A stretch of DNA of 64,000 nucleotides. Origin: Sophora flavescens. Its lineage: Eukaryota > Streptophyta > Magnoliopsida > Fabales > Fabaceae. The notes below the pieces were generated by a model. The model was not told the DNA's origin and did not search any database. It was given only the letters and a program-made list of their open reading frames with translations. The stretch is from the NCBI GenBank assembly GCA_030762895.1, contig CM061070.1, forward strand, positions 81,653,759-81,717,758, in the 5' to 3' direction. Of the stretch, positions 55,001-64,000 are shown piece by piece. Position 1 is the first letter of the stretch, and each line of letters opens with the position of its first letter. The position numbers were made by a program, and so were the translations under genes.

Positions 55001-56063
55001 CTACTTTGCATCATTTCTTTGGTGTGCCTGAGTCAACTGTGCAATCTGGTTCGCCATCTGCTGCTCTCTCTCGCTCTTCTCCCGAAGCTCCGCGTTCAGT
55101 TGCGTGATGGTGTCCTGCATTTGGTGGAACTGCTCCCGAGGGACGGTATCGGCGCGGGAAGGAGCAGGCGTGCCGGACGATGAAGCAATAAACTCGCCTT
55201 CCAGGTGTCCGAGGCCATACACGTGCCCCTTCTTGTTCCTGCCCCCGACGACCTCCAAATAAATGGCATTATCGTCGACAGAGACAGGAGAGCAGGGCCC
55301 ATGACAAGTCAAAGCCTCATCTTGTGACTGTGAGGCACGTGATATGGCATCGTCCTTCTTCTCGTTGAAGCCCACCTACAAAGTATAGTTGAAGAGATTT
55401 AGTTAAAATTATATCTAATATTAACAAATCATTTATATTAAATTACAAGTAAACACTAAATTATTTTTTTGCTTACAACATAGTTACGGGCCTTGTCGTT
55501 GACCCATGTCCCCGACTTCAACTTCTTCATCCTCTCCACCAACTCCATAGCAGTCGGGGCCCGCTGTTTCTGTGCTTTCTGCACAGAAAAATATAATATT
55601 AAATTCATAAGAATAATTAAAAATGAAAACTAATTAATTAAATATTATATTAAGTCAAAAGTTTAATGTATTACCAGCTCGTCGTAGTGGGCGGCGGCTG
55701 ATTTAGACCTACCGGTCCAAGCACATGTGCCACCATCAGAAGCTCGATTACGCAGAGCTGTGGCCTGGATCTCCTGGAACTTCTCAGTAGCCCAGTACTG
55801 GTCCAGCTGCCTCCTGATCTTAGGATCCACCCACCTCCCCTTATTCTGACCCTTCCTCAGCTTGTTCGTCAGATTCTTTATGACCAGTGAGCCTTTATGC
55901 TCAAATATGTCCCTGACGAGAGCCTCTAAAGCTAAGTCCCACCTATACTCTTTCTGCAACTTACAGTTGTTAGGAAATTCGTGTGTACATATATATAATG
56001 TAAATTTAATTTAAATAACTTAATAAATTGTTACCTTAAACTCTAGAAACAACTGATCCCTAT
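55001..56063 (-). pseudogene. Transposase_24-type gene of CACTA-A (4 exons, first cut)
   Basis: Exons on the minus strand are 56063-56035 (partial), 55953-55675, 55578-55477 (102 nt) and 55375-55001, joined at GT-AG introns. The second encodes KEYRWDLALEALVRDIFEH and RRQLDQYWATEKFQEIQAT, the third AMELVERMKKLKSGTWV. The last starts VGFNEKKDDAISRASQSQDE and ends in a coiled coil (QMQDTITQLNAELREKSERE) and stop. This is the Ptta/En/Spm plant transposase family (Transposase_24), probably the TNPA-like DNA-binding partner. The three downstream exons are open, but the N-terminal exons are gone and the 5' joint is out of frame. Confidence 0.82.
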
Positions 56064-56507
56064 GCATTGGGAACCCATTCCACCATCTTCTCCCCCATCT
56101 TCTTCTAGTACAACACCAACCGATGATCCAGCATGATCCATTATCATCTGCTCGTATGGATTCAATTCTTCCCTCCGGTCACCACTTCCATAGTACGAAC
56201 CTTCAACCATAATCAGGTTTAAGTCAGGCAACGTCTCACCATGGTTACTCCACCAATAGTAATCAGGCATGAAGCCCTTCTCATAAAGATCGGCTACAAC
56301 TCCATCCACACTTTTGAAAGATTGACACTTGCATCTTTTGCAAGGACACCTCAATTGATCACCGCCCAGTTGTATAAATCTCTCCTGGCTAACAACAAAC
56401 TCTATCAACCCACCCACTCCAACTCTATACTCTTCCCTAAGACGTTTATTCCGATCCAACCTACGATACATCCATTTCCGATTCTCCGTAATATCCATTG
56501 CTGGCAA
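56064..56507 (-). pseudogene. TNP2 N-terminal transposase-associated domain of CACTA-A
   Basis: Starts MPAMDITENRKWMYRRLDRN, then a CPCKRCKC cluster and YEKGFMPDYYWWSNHGETLP, the zinc-finger-like transposase-associated domain that opens CACTA TNP2 proteins. After about 140 residues the frame runs into the Transposase_24 exon and stops at 56043. The joint is at CCCTATG, where copy B continues differently (62914). Everything between (TNP2 catalytic core, DUF4216, first Transposase_24 exons) is deleted. Confidence 0.85.
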
Positions 56508-58015
56508 TTAAATAGCCTGACCAATCCTACAATAACACTTATATATTACGGTGCATTCCAATAACTCCATCAATCTCGTTCTTATGACAAGGTATGAACC
56601 TATCCCATTCGAGAAGAAACCTTTGCCACACTCGGCTACTAATAGTTATTCCCATATTCAAATACCTTATACTTGACAAAATTTTGGCAGCATTTCCCAT
56701 CGGTCTCCAAGTTACACGACTCGAGCACGGTCAGAATCACCGCGATCAAGTATGCACCAGGAGAACAAAAGGAAATGCATCAGACCGAGATTTCAACAAG
56801 TATATAAGGCATTTGAACATTTAAATGACTATTGTACGAGTGTGAAAAAGGTTTTTTCCCAAATTGTCCCACTTGGACAATTCAAGATTCAATACAATGA
56901 GCATGTATACCTTGATAAGTTACGCATGCTCATTAATATTGAATATCAAATAGGAAGCTAAGGCTTTCATAAATTAATTATTAACTCTAACAGAAAAAAA
57001 AAACCATTAACCTATAAATATTGCAACATTGTTGAGATTATATAAATTGTAGCGTAAATCAATACAAACTTAGATTAAATATTGTAGCAAACATCCTATT
57101 GTGCTCCGCTCTCCACTAACAAGTAGCAGTTAATTGTCAAACACATGCATAATTTCTAAATTATCAGCACACAACCAGCATCCCACCTTTCGGACAGGAT
57201 CACATCCTATTGAGCTCCGCTCTCCACTAACAAACAACACATATTGACAAACACATGCATAAACATTAAATTATCAGCATACAATCAGACAAGATCACAT
57301 CCTATTGAGCTCCGCTCACCACTAACAAACAAATCACTATTCTATATATACAGAATCCAGTACAACTATTTATAAGACTAGAAACACATAAATTAATATA
57401 AAATAGAATCAACAATATACGGTTACAAATTTAGAACAACTTGCAACTTCCCTTCTTCCTTATACTCTCCTCCCCATCTCCTTTATTTCAGAAGAAGAGG
57501 AAACAAAGGGAGAAAAGTTTGATAAATCTCATATCTCAAAATTTCAAACCCGCCCACCCCCACCCCAAGTGTGTACCAAACTGACCTCGATAATGAATTA
57601 TTCATGGCATCATTTTGAAGTTTTTGAAATTGGATTATGTTTACACCCGAAAAAAACAAAAATAAATAAATCACAAGATATGGTCTCTGTGTGCATTAAG
57701 GAGACATACCATAGATCTATGTTATTTGCACATCACAATCTCTTGCATCTCCCTTTATACTCTTTCATAGGGAAAATGGACCCTTTTCTCATTAACTTAA
57801 GGTGTAAAAGGAGATGTTGGAGATTGTGACGAATGAATAACATTAATGCATAACATGTGATACTTCCCCAACCCCCTTTAACCATTGTGGTTGAGGCTAT
57901 AATTGATTGGAATTTCTCTAATCTCTATTATGTTTGTGTGAAGTCTTTTTTGTTTTCATCAAAAGCTTAGCTATATTCATGAGACCATATAGCTAATAAA
58001 TCTTTCTGCTGCCAG
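56508..58015 (-). other. CACTA-A upstream region with 115-bp tandem repeat
   Basis: 57087-57330 holds two and a half units of ~115 bp built on ATCCTATTGAGCTCCGCTC and ACAAACACATGCATAA. The remainder is AT-rich with no credible gene; it would be the 5' region of the transposase gene (minus sense). Confidence 0.55.
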
Positions 58016-58562
58016 GTCCTATCAAGACCGTTGCTTGTCCTTTCAATTGCATCAACCTTTTTTTGATCAATCAGAATGTTGCAATGGAACGTCAGATTGT
58101 ATTACTAATTCACATGATTCAGTAGCATACTTAGAACCATCTCCTGTGCAGGATGATATGAATACAAGGGTATATGAATGCTCCTAATCTTCATGCTAAG
58201 GTTTATGTGTGTGCTTATTTAACCCCTTTATCTAGCTAAGAATAGTAGAAAATATATTTATCCGACATTAATCTGTTGGGGGCATCGATAAATTTCGAAG
58301 TTTTCATTTAGCTATGCAAATAAGTGCTATACAACAACTAAACCAAAACTTGGTGCTACCCCAAGGTAACCAGATTTGTCATGCCACTCGAGTTTTTGTC
58401 TTTGGAACATTTTTGTAATAAAATTTGGATTAATTACAGTCTCTGTTTCTGATATTTCATTTTACAATCATGATTGGCCTCATTCTGTAATCTGCAGTTT
58501 CCATTCAGAGAGAAAGAGATGAAGCCTCAGAAAATTTTTGGACCCTCTTAGACATACCACCA
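58016..58562 (+). other. Two exon-like stretches, possible captured gene
   Basis: 58014-58170 follows a pyrimidine-rich TTTCTGCTGCCAG and is open for about 52 codons (YQDRCLSFQLHQPFFDQSE, then YLEPSPVQDDMNTR), ending at GTATATG. 58498-58560 follows CTGCAG and reads RERDEASENFWTLLDIPPD in one frame before a stop; the phases of the two do not join cleanly. Opposite strand to the transposase genes. Source gene not recognised. Confidence 0.4.
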
Positions 58563-58679
58563 GACCAGAATTTTTGGACACACTCATAAAGCAACCAAAA
58601 CAGTAATCATCATTGTTGCAAAAAGAATTTCATAGACTGTGAAATAACAATAAAACGGAGAATGAAGGGCGCAGGGGAT

Positions 58680-58985
58680 ACATAGAAGGAAGGAGGGTAT
58701 ACCTTTGCAGTGGTCCTTGCGGTTGTCCCTGTGGTGGCCAGAGCTCTACTGTTTCTGCGGAGGGAAAGACCAAAGATGAGAGGGAGGAAAAGGAAGAGAA
58801 GAAAGGAAGAGATGAGAGGTAAGAAGACTTACGTACTGTGATACGGTGGTGGCCGTACTGGTGCGGTGGTGGCGGTTGTGGAGACGGACGACGGACTGGC
58901 GCGGTGGTGGAGGTAGGGAGCAGAGCTGAGAGAGGAAAAATGAAGAAGTGAGGAAGGAAATGGGAGATTTCGCGATTTAGGGATT
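58680..58985 (-). other. GC-richer leader region of CACTA-A
   Basis: Contains GGTGGTGGCCGTACTGGTGC-type repeats and purine-rich GGAGGAAAAGGAAG stretches. By position it is the likely transcription start/leader for the minus-strand transposase. No frame recognised. Confidence 0.35.
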
Positions 58986-58989
58986 TCAG

Positions 58990-59205
58990 TTTTAGCGACC
59001 GAATTAGTTCGGTCGCTAAAATGGTTAGTTTGAATTTGAATTTATAATTTTAGCGACCGATTTAAATTTCAGTCGCTAACACGTGCTATTTTATTTTTTA
59101 TACGCGCCGTTTAGCGACCGAATTAATATCGGTCGCAAATATAAATAAAGTTTAGATTATGAATTCATAAATCGGATTTCGAAATCGGTCGCTAATATAA
59201 ATAAA
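58990..59205. repeat. CACTA-A right subterminal repeats, truncated
   Basis: Six or so TTTAGCGACCGAATT / CGGTCGCTAA words with a duplicated GTCGCTAATATAAATAAAGTTT tail. Stops abruptly at GTTTGACC, where copia integrase sequence starts. Confidence 0.85.
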
Positions 59206-61035
59206 GTTTGACCGTTGCAAGGTTATGCTTTTTCAATATAGAAATTTGTTTCATACTAACATGTCCTAGTTTCTTATTCCATAGTCACTTTTCATCCTCT
59301 TTAGACATAAACCATGTTACACTTTGATCTGAAAGTTCAGACAGGTCAATCTTATACAGATTGTTTTGCCTTTTAGCAGAAAAGAGGGTCTTTCCACTAT
59401 TGTCATTGACTATGCATGCATCTTTAGAAAAAGATAAAGAAAATCCACTATCACATAATTGACTTATACGAAGCAGATTATGTTTCAGCCCTTTCACATA
59501 TAAAACATCACAGATAATGGGCAAGGGAGGTTTACCACCAATTTTACCACACCGACAACTTTTCCTTTCTGATTGCCACCAAAAGTCACATGTCCACCTT
59601 TCTTAGGTTGGAGGTCTAGGAACATAGACCTTTCTCCTGTCAAGTGTCGCGAGCATCCACTGTCCAGGTACCATGACAGGTGTTTCTTTTGTCCTGTTAA
59701 GTAGGTCTGCAACAGAAATGATCATGGACTTAGGTACCCACACTTTCTTGGGTCCTTTTCTGTTAGTACAAGGAGTCTGTGAAGACTTCTTTCTCTTTTT
59801 GTAGATACACTTAGACGTGATATGTCCAGTTTTTCCACAGCATGTGCATATAGGTTTATTTGATACAGATTTGACAATTATTTTTGAGAACTTTGTTGAT
59901 CCTTTATGATGTTCTTGACTGGAATATCCTATTCTTTCTTTGTTAAGGGAGTGCCTCTGACTTCCCGAAAGTTTAGTCAGATTATCTCTACCATTAACAA
60001 ATTTGGCAAGATCTATGGTGAGCTCTTCTACTTTCTGTTGAAGTTTATTAATTTCTTCAGAAGGTAGAGTTTCAACTGAGATCTCAGCTTTAGACTTTTC
60101 AGTCTTAAGCATACAATTTTCTTCAGCTAACTTTTCACACTCTTGAGATTTCTGTGTATACTCATTTGAGAGTTTAACATACTGTCTCTTGAGGGATTTG
60201 AAAGCTTTAGACATATAGTTGGATTCTTCCAACAGTTTATCATATGCATCAATTTCTCAAGTTCAGAATGTACCTCAGTGTCTGATTCAGAGTCAGTATC
60301 TGCCATAAGACAGAGATTTGCTTCAAGCTCCTCACCTTCACTTTCAGTGGAGCTTTCATCAAGATCTTCCCAAGTGGCCATCATTCCTTTATTCTTTTTG
60401 TTGAAGAACTTCTTGGGAGATTGCTTTTTGAGCTGAGGGAATTCTGCTTTGATATGATCGGGCTTCTTGCATTCCTAACACATAATGACATTCTTGTCAT
60501 GAGATCCACCATCTTTGTTTTTCTCTTTGTTGAAGCGCATGAAAGGTTTGTCCTTTCTGAAGTTTCTTTTCTTCCAAAGCTTTTTCATTTTTCTAGTGAA
60601 AAGAGAGAGTTCATCATTTTCATCATCTGAATCATCTTCATTTGATTCCTCAAATTCCTCTGAAGATTCATCAACTTTGAGAGCTTTTGGTGAGGTTCCT
60701 CTAAATGATTTCTTGTCAGCTTTAAGGGCAATGGATTTGTTTTTCTTTCCATTGTTTTATTCAATCATCTCTTGTTCATGGATTTGGAGAGTGCCAAGAA
60801 GCTCATCTAGCTTCATTATTGTTAAGTCTTTGGCCTGAGATACAACAGTCACAAGTGGTCTCCATTGCTTTGGAAGACTTCTGAGAATCTTTTGAATGTG
60901 TTCCTCAGTCTTGTAAACTTTTCCCAGTGATTTCAGTCCATTGGTTATGGTTTGAAATCTTCCATACATTTGACCAATAGTTTCTCCTTCTTCCATTTTA
61001 AATAGTTCATACTTTCCGACCAACACGCTGACTTT
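59206..61035 (-). pseudogene. Copia gag-protease-integrase fragment
   Basis: Minus-strand pieces from 61035: UBN2-type gag (GRFQTITNGLKSLGKVYKTE, LDELLGTLQIHEQEM), a stop near 60757, acidic linker, a knuckle-like ECKKPDHIKAEF with its first Cys lost, coiled coil, then a second knuckle CTCCGKTGHITSKC near 59840 and GPKKVWVPKS. Protease follows as SWYLDSGCSRHLTGER with an intact DSG, ILC..YVKGLKHNLLRISQLC-like sequence, and the start of the pre-integrase block LGHVSMKQISILKKHNLAT. No LTRs. Cut by CACTA-B at 61036 and joined to CACTA-A at about 59205. SIRE-like gag architecture but clearly a different family from 34084-44935. Confidence 0.85.
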
Positions 61036-61440
61036 CACTACAAAAAAACAACTGTTTAGCGACCGTAATATTCGGTCGCTAAACAGTGTAAATCGGTCGC
61101 TATTTAATTCAGCGACCGAATTAGCGACCGATTAATGGTGGTGGCTGAATACCTGGTCGCTAAGGTTTTAGTGACCGAATTAATATTTCGGTCGCTAAAT
61201 GGCGACCGAATTTACGGTTGCTAAATAATAATAAACGGTCGCTATTAGGTTGGTCGCATTTTTTGGTAACCATTTCTAGCGACCGATAATCGGTTGCTAG
61301 TTCGGTCGCTAATTTTGGTTACTGTTAACCTATATTAGCGACGGATTTTCGGTCGCTATACCTCATCTGTAAATGTTAAATAAAGTTTAGCGACCGAATT
61401 ATTGGTTTCTAATTCGGTCGCTAAACTGGTTATTATTAAA
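61036..61440. repeat. CACTA-B left terminus and subterminal repeats
   Basis: TCGGTCGCTA / TAGCGACCGA words in direct and inverted orientation, almost base-for-base the same as 54186-54590. Confidence 0.93.
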
Positions 61441-61694
61441 AAAAAAATTATTTTAATTTTTAAAATAAAATTTTTTTCCTGATTTTCTTTAAACGTTAGC
61501 AAAAATACTAATAAAACACACCAAATTACTTATGAAATATACAATCATAAGAAATAATAAATATATATAAAAAGAATAATCCAAAATGTCGTACAATAAT
61601 CGTTTAAAGTAAAAAATATGGAAAAAAAATCAGTCATGATGAGGGGGAGATGGAGGAATCCAACCATCCTCAGTGTCCGTACCACCAACGTCTG

Positions 61695-63402
61695 CTAGCT
61701 GATCGTCCTCTGGAGTAGCAGCATCAGTAGCTGGCGGCGGGCTGGGGGGCAGCGGCGGAGCAACCGCCGTCGAGCACCATCCGAGCAATCGGAGTCTGGA
61801 TCCTCATATGCTCCAACACCAGCCCGCATGTACCGCCTCGCTCGATGCTCGCCTGCATCAATTCTTTGGTGTGCTTGAGTCAACTGTGCAATCTGGTTCG
61901 CCATCTGCTGCTCTCTCTCGCTCTTCTCCCGAAGCTTCGCGTTCAACTGCGTGATGGTGTCCTGCATTTGGTGGAACTGCTCCTAAGGGACGGTATCGAC
62001 GCAGGAAGGAGCAGGCGTGCCGGACGATGAAGCGATAAACTCGCCTCCCAGGTGTCCGAAGCCATACACGTGCCCCTTCTTGTTCCTGCCCCCTGACAAC
62101 CCCCAAATAAATGGCATTATTGTCGACGGAGACAGGAGAGCAGGGCCCATCACCTGTCAAAGCCTCATCTTGTGACTGTGAGGCACGTGATATGACATCG
62201 TCCTTCTTCTCGTTGAAGCCCACCTACAAAGTATAGTTGAAGAGATTTAGTTAAAATTATATCCAATATTAACAAATCATTTATAATAAATTATAAGTAC
62301 ACACAAAATTATTTTTTTGCTTACAGCATAGTTACGGGCCTTGTCGTTGACCCATGTCCCCGACTTCAACTTCTTCGTCCTCTCCACCAACTCCATAGTA
62401 GTGGGGGCCCGTTGTTTCTGTGCTTTCTGCATAGAAAAATATAATCTTAATTTCATAAGAATAATTAAAAATGAAAACTAATTAATTAAATAGTATATTA
62501 ATTCAAAAGTTTAATGTATTACCAGCTCGTCGTAGTGGGCGGCGGCTGATTTAGACCCACTGGTCCAAGCACATGCGCCACCATCAGAAGCTCGATTACT
62601 CCGAGCTGTGGCCTGGATCTCCTGGAACTTCTCAGTAGCCCAGTACTGGTCCAGCTGCCTCCTGATCTCAGGATCCACCCACTTCCCCTTATTCTGACCC
62701 TTCCTCAGCTTGTTCGTCAGATTCTTCATGACCAGTGAGCCTTTATGCTCAAATATGTCCCTGACGAGAGCCTCTAAAGCTCAGTCCCACCTATACTCTT
62801 TCTGCAATTTACAGTTGTTAGGAAATTCGTGTGTACATATATATAATGTAAATTTAATTTAAATAACTTAATAAATTGTTACCTTAAACTCTAGAAACAA
62901 CTGATCCCTATGTCCCCCTGGGATGGCCTTCCATGTAGGCCATGGACCATCAAACTTGCGTCGCAGGATCTTCGATATCGAATCAGAAGGGCCTCGTGAG
63001 TGCGTAAAGTCTGCAGCAAAATTAGAGCATTAATAAATGTTATAAATAAATTTAAAAAATAAGTAAATAGAAATTAACGATACTTTATATATATTAAAAA
63101 ATTAAATTAGCTTACTCGTTATCCCCCCTGGGGATAAGAAGAATCCTCCTGTCGGATGGACCACGACTCTCCTGTCCCGATGATGATGATGGTCCTGTCG
63201 TCGTAGGTGTGGATGATGAGGGTGCAACCTGTGTCCCGACCACATGAGGCTGGGTAGGGGGTGCAACTCCATCACCCTGAGGTGTACCGTTCACAGAGGT
63301 GCTGGTAGGGTGGTCTCGATCTGAAGGTTGTGGGTCGACCGGGGAAGGGACTCTCGCAGCACGACCTCCACGACGACCCCTACCTCTAGAGGAATCTGCC
63401 AT
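61695..63402 (-). pseudogene. Transposase_24-type gene of CACTA-B (5 exons)
   Basis: Exons on the minus strand are 63402-63116 (MADSSRGRGRRGGRAARVPS, a Pro/Ser-rich N-terminus), 63010-62883 (DGPWPTWKAIPGGHRDQLF), 62801-62523, 62426-62325 (102 nt) and 62223-61695. Introns have GT-AG borders. Compared with copy A, TTA has become TGA in WDLALEAL (about 62780) and one base is inserted after AIYLGVV (about 62096), putting the coiled coil (QMQDTITQLNAKLREKSERE) in another frame. Probably a TNPA-like DNA-binding protein when intact; inactive here. Confidence 0.82.
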
Positions 63403-63509
63403 CTTTGAAAAAAATGAAAAGATGATTACACAACAGTGTAAATAATACAAAAATAAATTACCTAAGTAGAATGACATTTACACAATGAATTATGACTTAA
63501 ATAAATTAC

Positions 63510-64000
63510 CTAAGTAGAATCTTCGTCCCTAAATTCACCCTCACTCTCATCAGTATCACTTGATCGGAATGCACCTTCGCTAGATGCGTCCAACTCAGAT
63601 TGATCCATTAACTCTCTTTCAACTTCTTCCCCATTTTCGTAAATGTCCGCCAGATAATTAACAATAATGTCCGGCGTAATTTGCAACGGTACGTGGGGTC
63701 TTGAAAACTCATCATCTTGGTACGGAGCATCTTTTTCAGGCTGGTTGATTACATTATCAGTAATTATACTGCGAGCCTTTATCTTAATAACACCCAACCA
63801 GCCATGATGTCCTTCGGGATATGGCGAGTAATAAACACCTTTCTGCCTGTTGTGAAAAAATGAATGGGTCGTACGCCTTATTATACCTTCGAGACAGCCT
63901 AACTTGAACAATACCATAATTTTTATCTATTTTTGTCCCTACGTCAAGAGTAGGATCAAACCAATCACACTTGAAGATAACTAACTTCATCACGGGGAAA
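63510..64000 (-). pseudogene. TNP2 transposase C-terminus (DUF4216) of CACTA-B
   Basis: From the edge: KLVIFKCDWFDPTLDVGTKI, GIVQVRLSRRYNKAYDPFIF and SQQA, then after a one-base frame change near 63845 VYYSPYPEGHHGWLGVIKIK, DIIVNYLADIYENGEEVERE and an acidic tail to the stop at 63510. This matches the DUF4216 end of plant CACTA TNP2 proteins. The catalytic part lies beyond the window. Confidence 0.85.

Larger units (their letters stand above)
54186..59205 (-). mobile_element. CACTA transposon A, internally deleted, right terminus missing
   Basis: Left terminus CACTACAAAAAAACAACTG then TTTAGCGACCG subterminal repeats (to ~54590). The minus-strand gene order is a transposase-associated domain (56507-56064) fused to Transposase_24 exons (56063-55001). 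Right subterminal repeats (58990-59200) are present, but the expected terminus ending in GTAGTG is absent and copia sequence begins instead. The catalytic TNP2 core is deleted, so it is non-autonomous. The left flank is AAT (54183-54185); no partner duplication can be read. Confidence 0.88.
61036..64000 (-). mobile_element. CACTA transposon B, left part
   Basis: Same terminus CACTACAAAAAAACAACTG, same subterminal repeats and the same minus-strand Transposase_24 gene as copy A, but without A's internal deletion: the first exons and the C-terminal end of TNP2 (with DUF4216) are present and run off the window. It sits inside copia gag (left flank TTT). Several lesions make its genes non-functional. 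Confidence 0.9.

Noticed and set aside
54186..61035. One single CACTA element from 54186 to 61035
   Set aside because: The terminus at 61036 is in the same orientation as that at 54186, so it is the start of a second copy, not the opposite end.
1..64000. tRNA or rRNA genes, bacterial operons, phage or organelle DNA
   Set aside because: No cloverleaf, rRNA block or prokaryotic gene arrangement seen; introns, LTRs and microsatellites indicate plant nuclear DNA.

Overview
The window is nuclear DNA from a flowering plant, most likely a eudicot and probably a legume. That reading rests on the low GC, the microsatellites, the plant tRNA-Asp and initiator-Met primer sites, and the mix of SIRE-type copia, Athila-type gypsy, chromovirus-like gypsy, CACTA, Mutator-like and LINE elements. 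I found no intact host gene, tRNA, rRNA or CRISPR array. The window is a nest of transposable elements plus gene fragments: F-box pseudogenes, a rhodanese-like gene fragment and two unidentified exon-like stretches.

Layout. 1-3416: minus-strand Athila-type Ty3-gypsy element (5' LTR, tRNA-Asp primer site, broken gag and protease). 3417-14410: F-box/LRR pseudogene territory. It starts with an array of ~450-530 bp hairpin units (3417-5340) and holds a far-apart inverted repeat (5340-5990 against 13785-14410). One F-box fragment is cut exactly by a near-complete Ty1-copia element (7778-12986; 5-bp target duplication aaatg). 14560-16440: decayed LINE interrupted by a 459-bp Mutator-like MITE with a 9-bp target duplication.

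17882-28045: a complete-ended CACTA transposon (3-bp duplication gat). It carries a degraded copy of three exons of a rhodanese-like gene and an Ulp1-type protease remnant, and was itself hit by a gypsy element (22252-26527; duplication atttt). 28046-31790: unassigned AT-rich DNA. 31795-31949: short TA-flanked MITE. 32202-33480: RTE-like LINE endonuclease fragment. 34084-44935: two SIRE-type copia elements head to head, each with a different deletion.

44936-54185: a tandem LTR-internal-LTR-internal-LTR array of a non-coding (LARD-like) gypsy derivative with 3.85-kb LTRs, period about 5.04 kb. 54186-64000: two copies of one CACTA family in the same orientation, separated by a copia gag-protease-integrase fragment. 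The first copy is internally deleted and lacks a right terminus; the second runs off the window.

The parts are related by nesting, not by pathway. Insertion order can be read from target duplications: F-box fragment before copia, LINE before MITE, CACTA before gypsy. The most unusual structures are the F-box hairpin array with one spacer shared by different arms, the palindromic minisatellites shared by two gypsy LTR families, the three-LTR tandem array, and gene capture inside CACTA-1. All identifications are by eye from motifs; no database search was possible.
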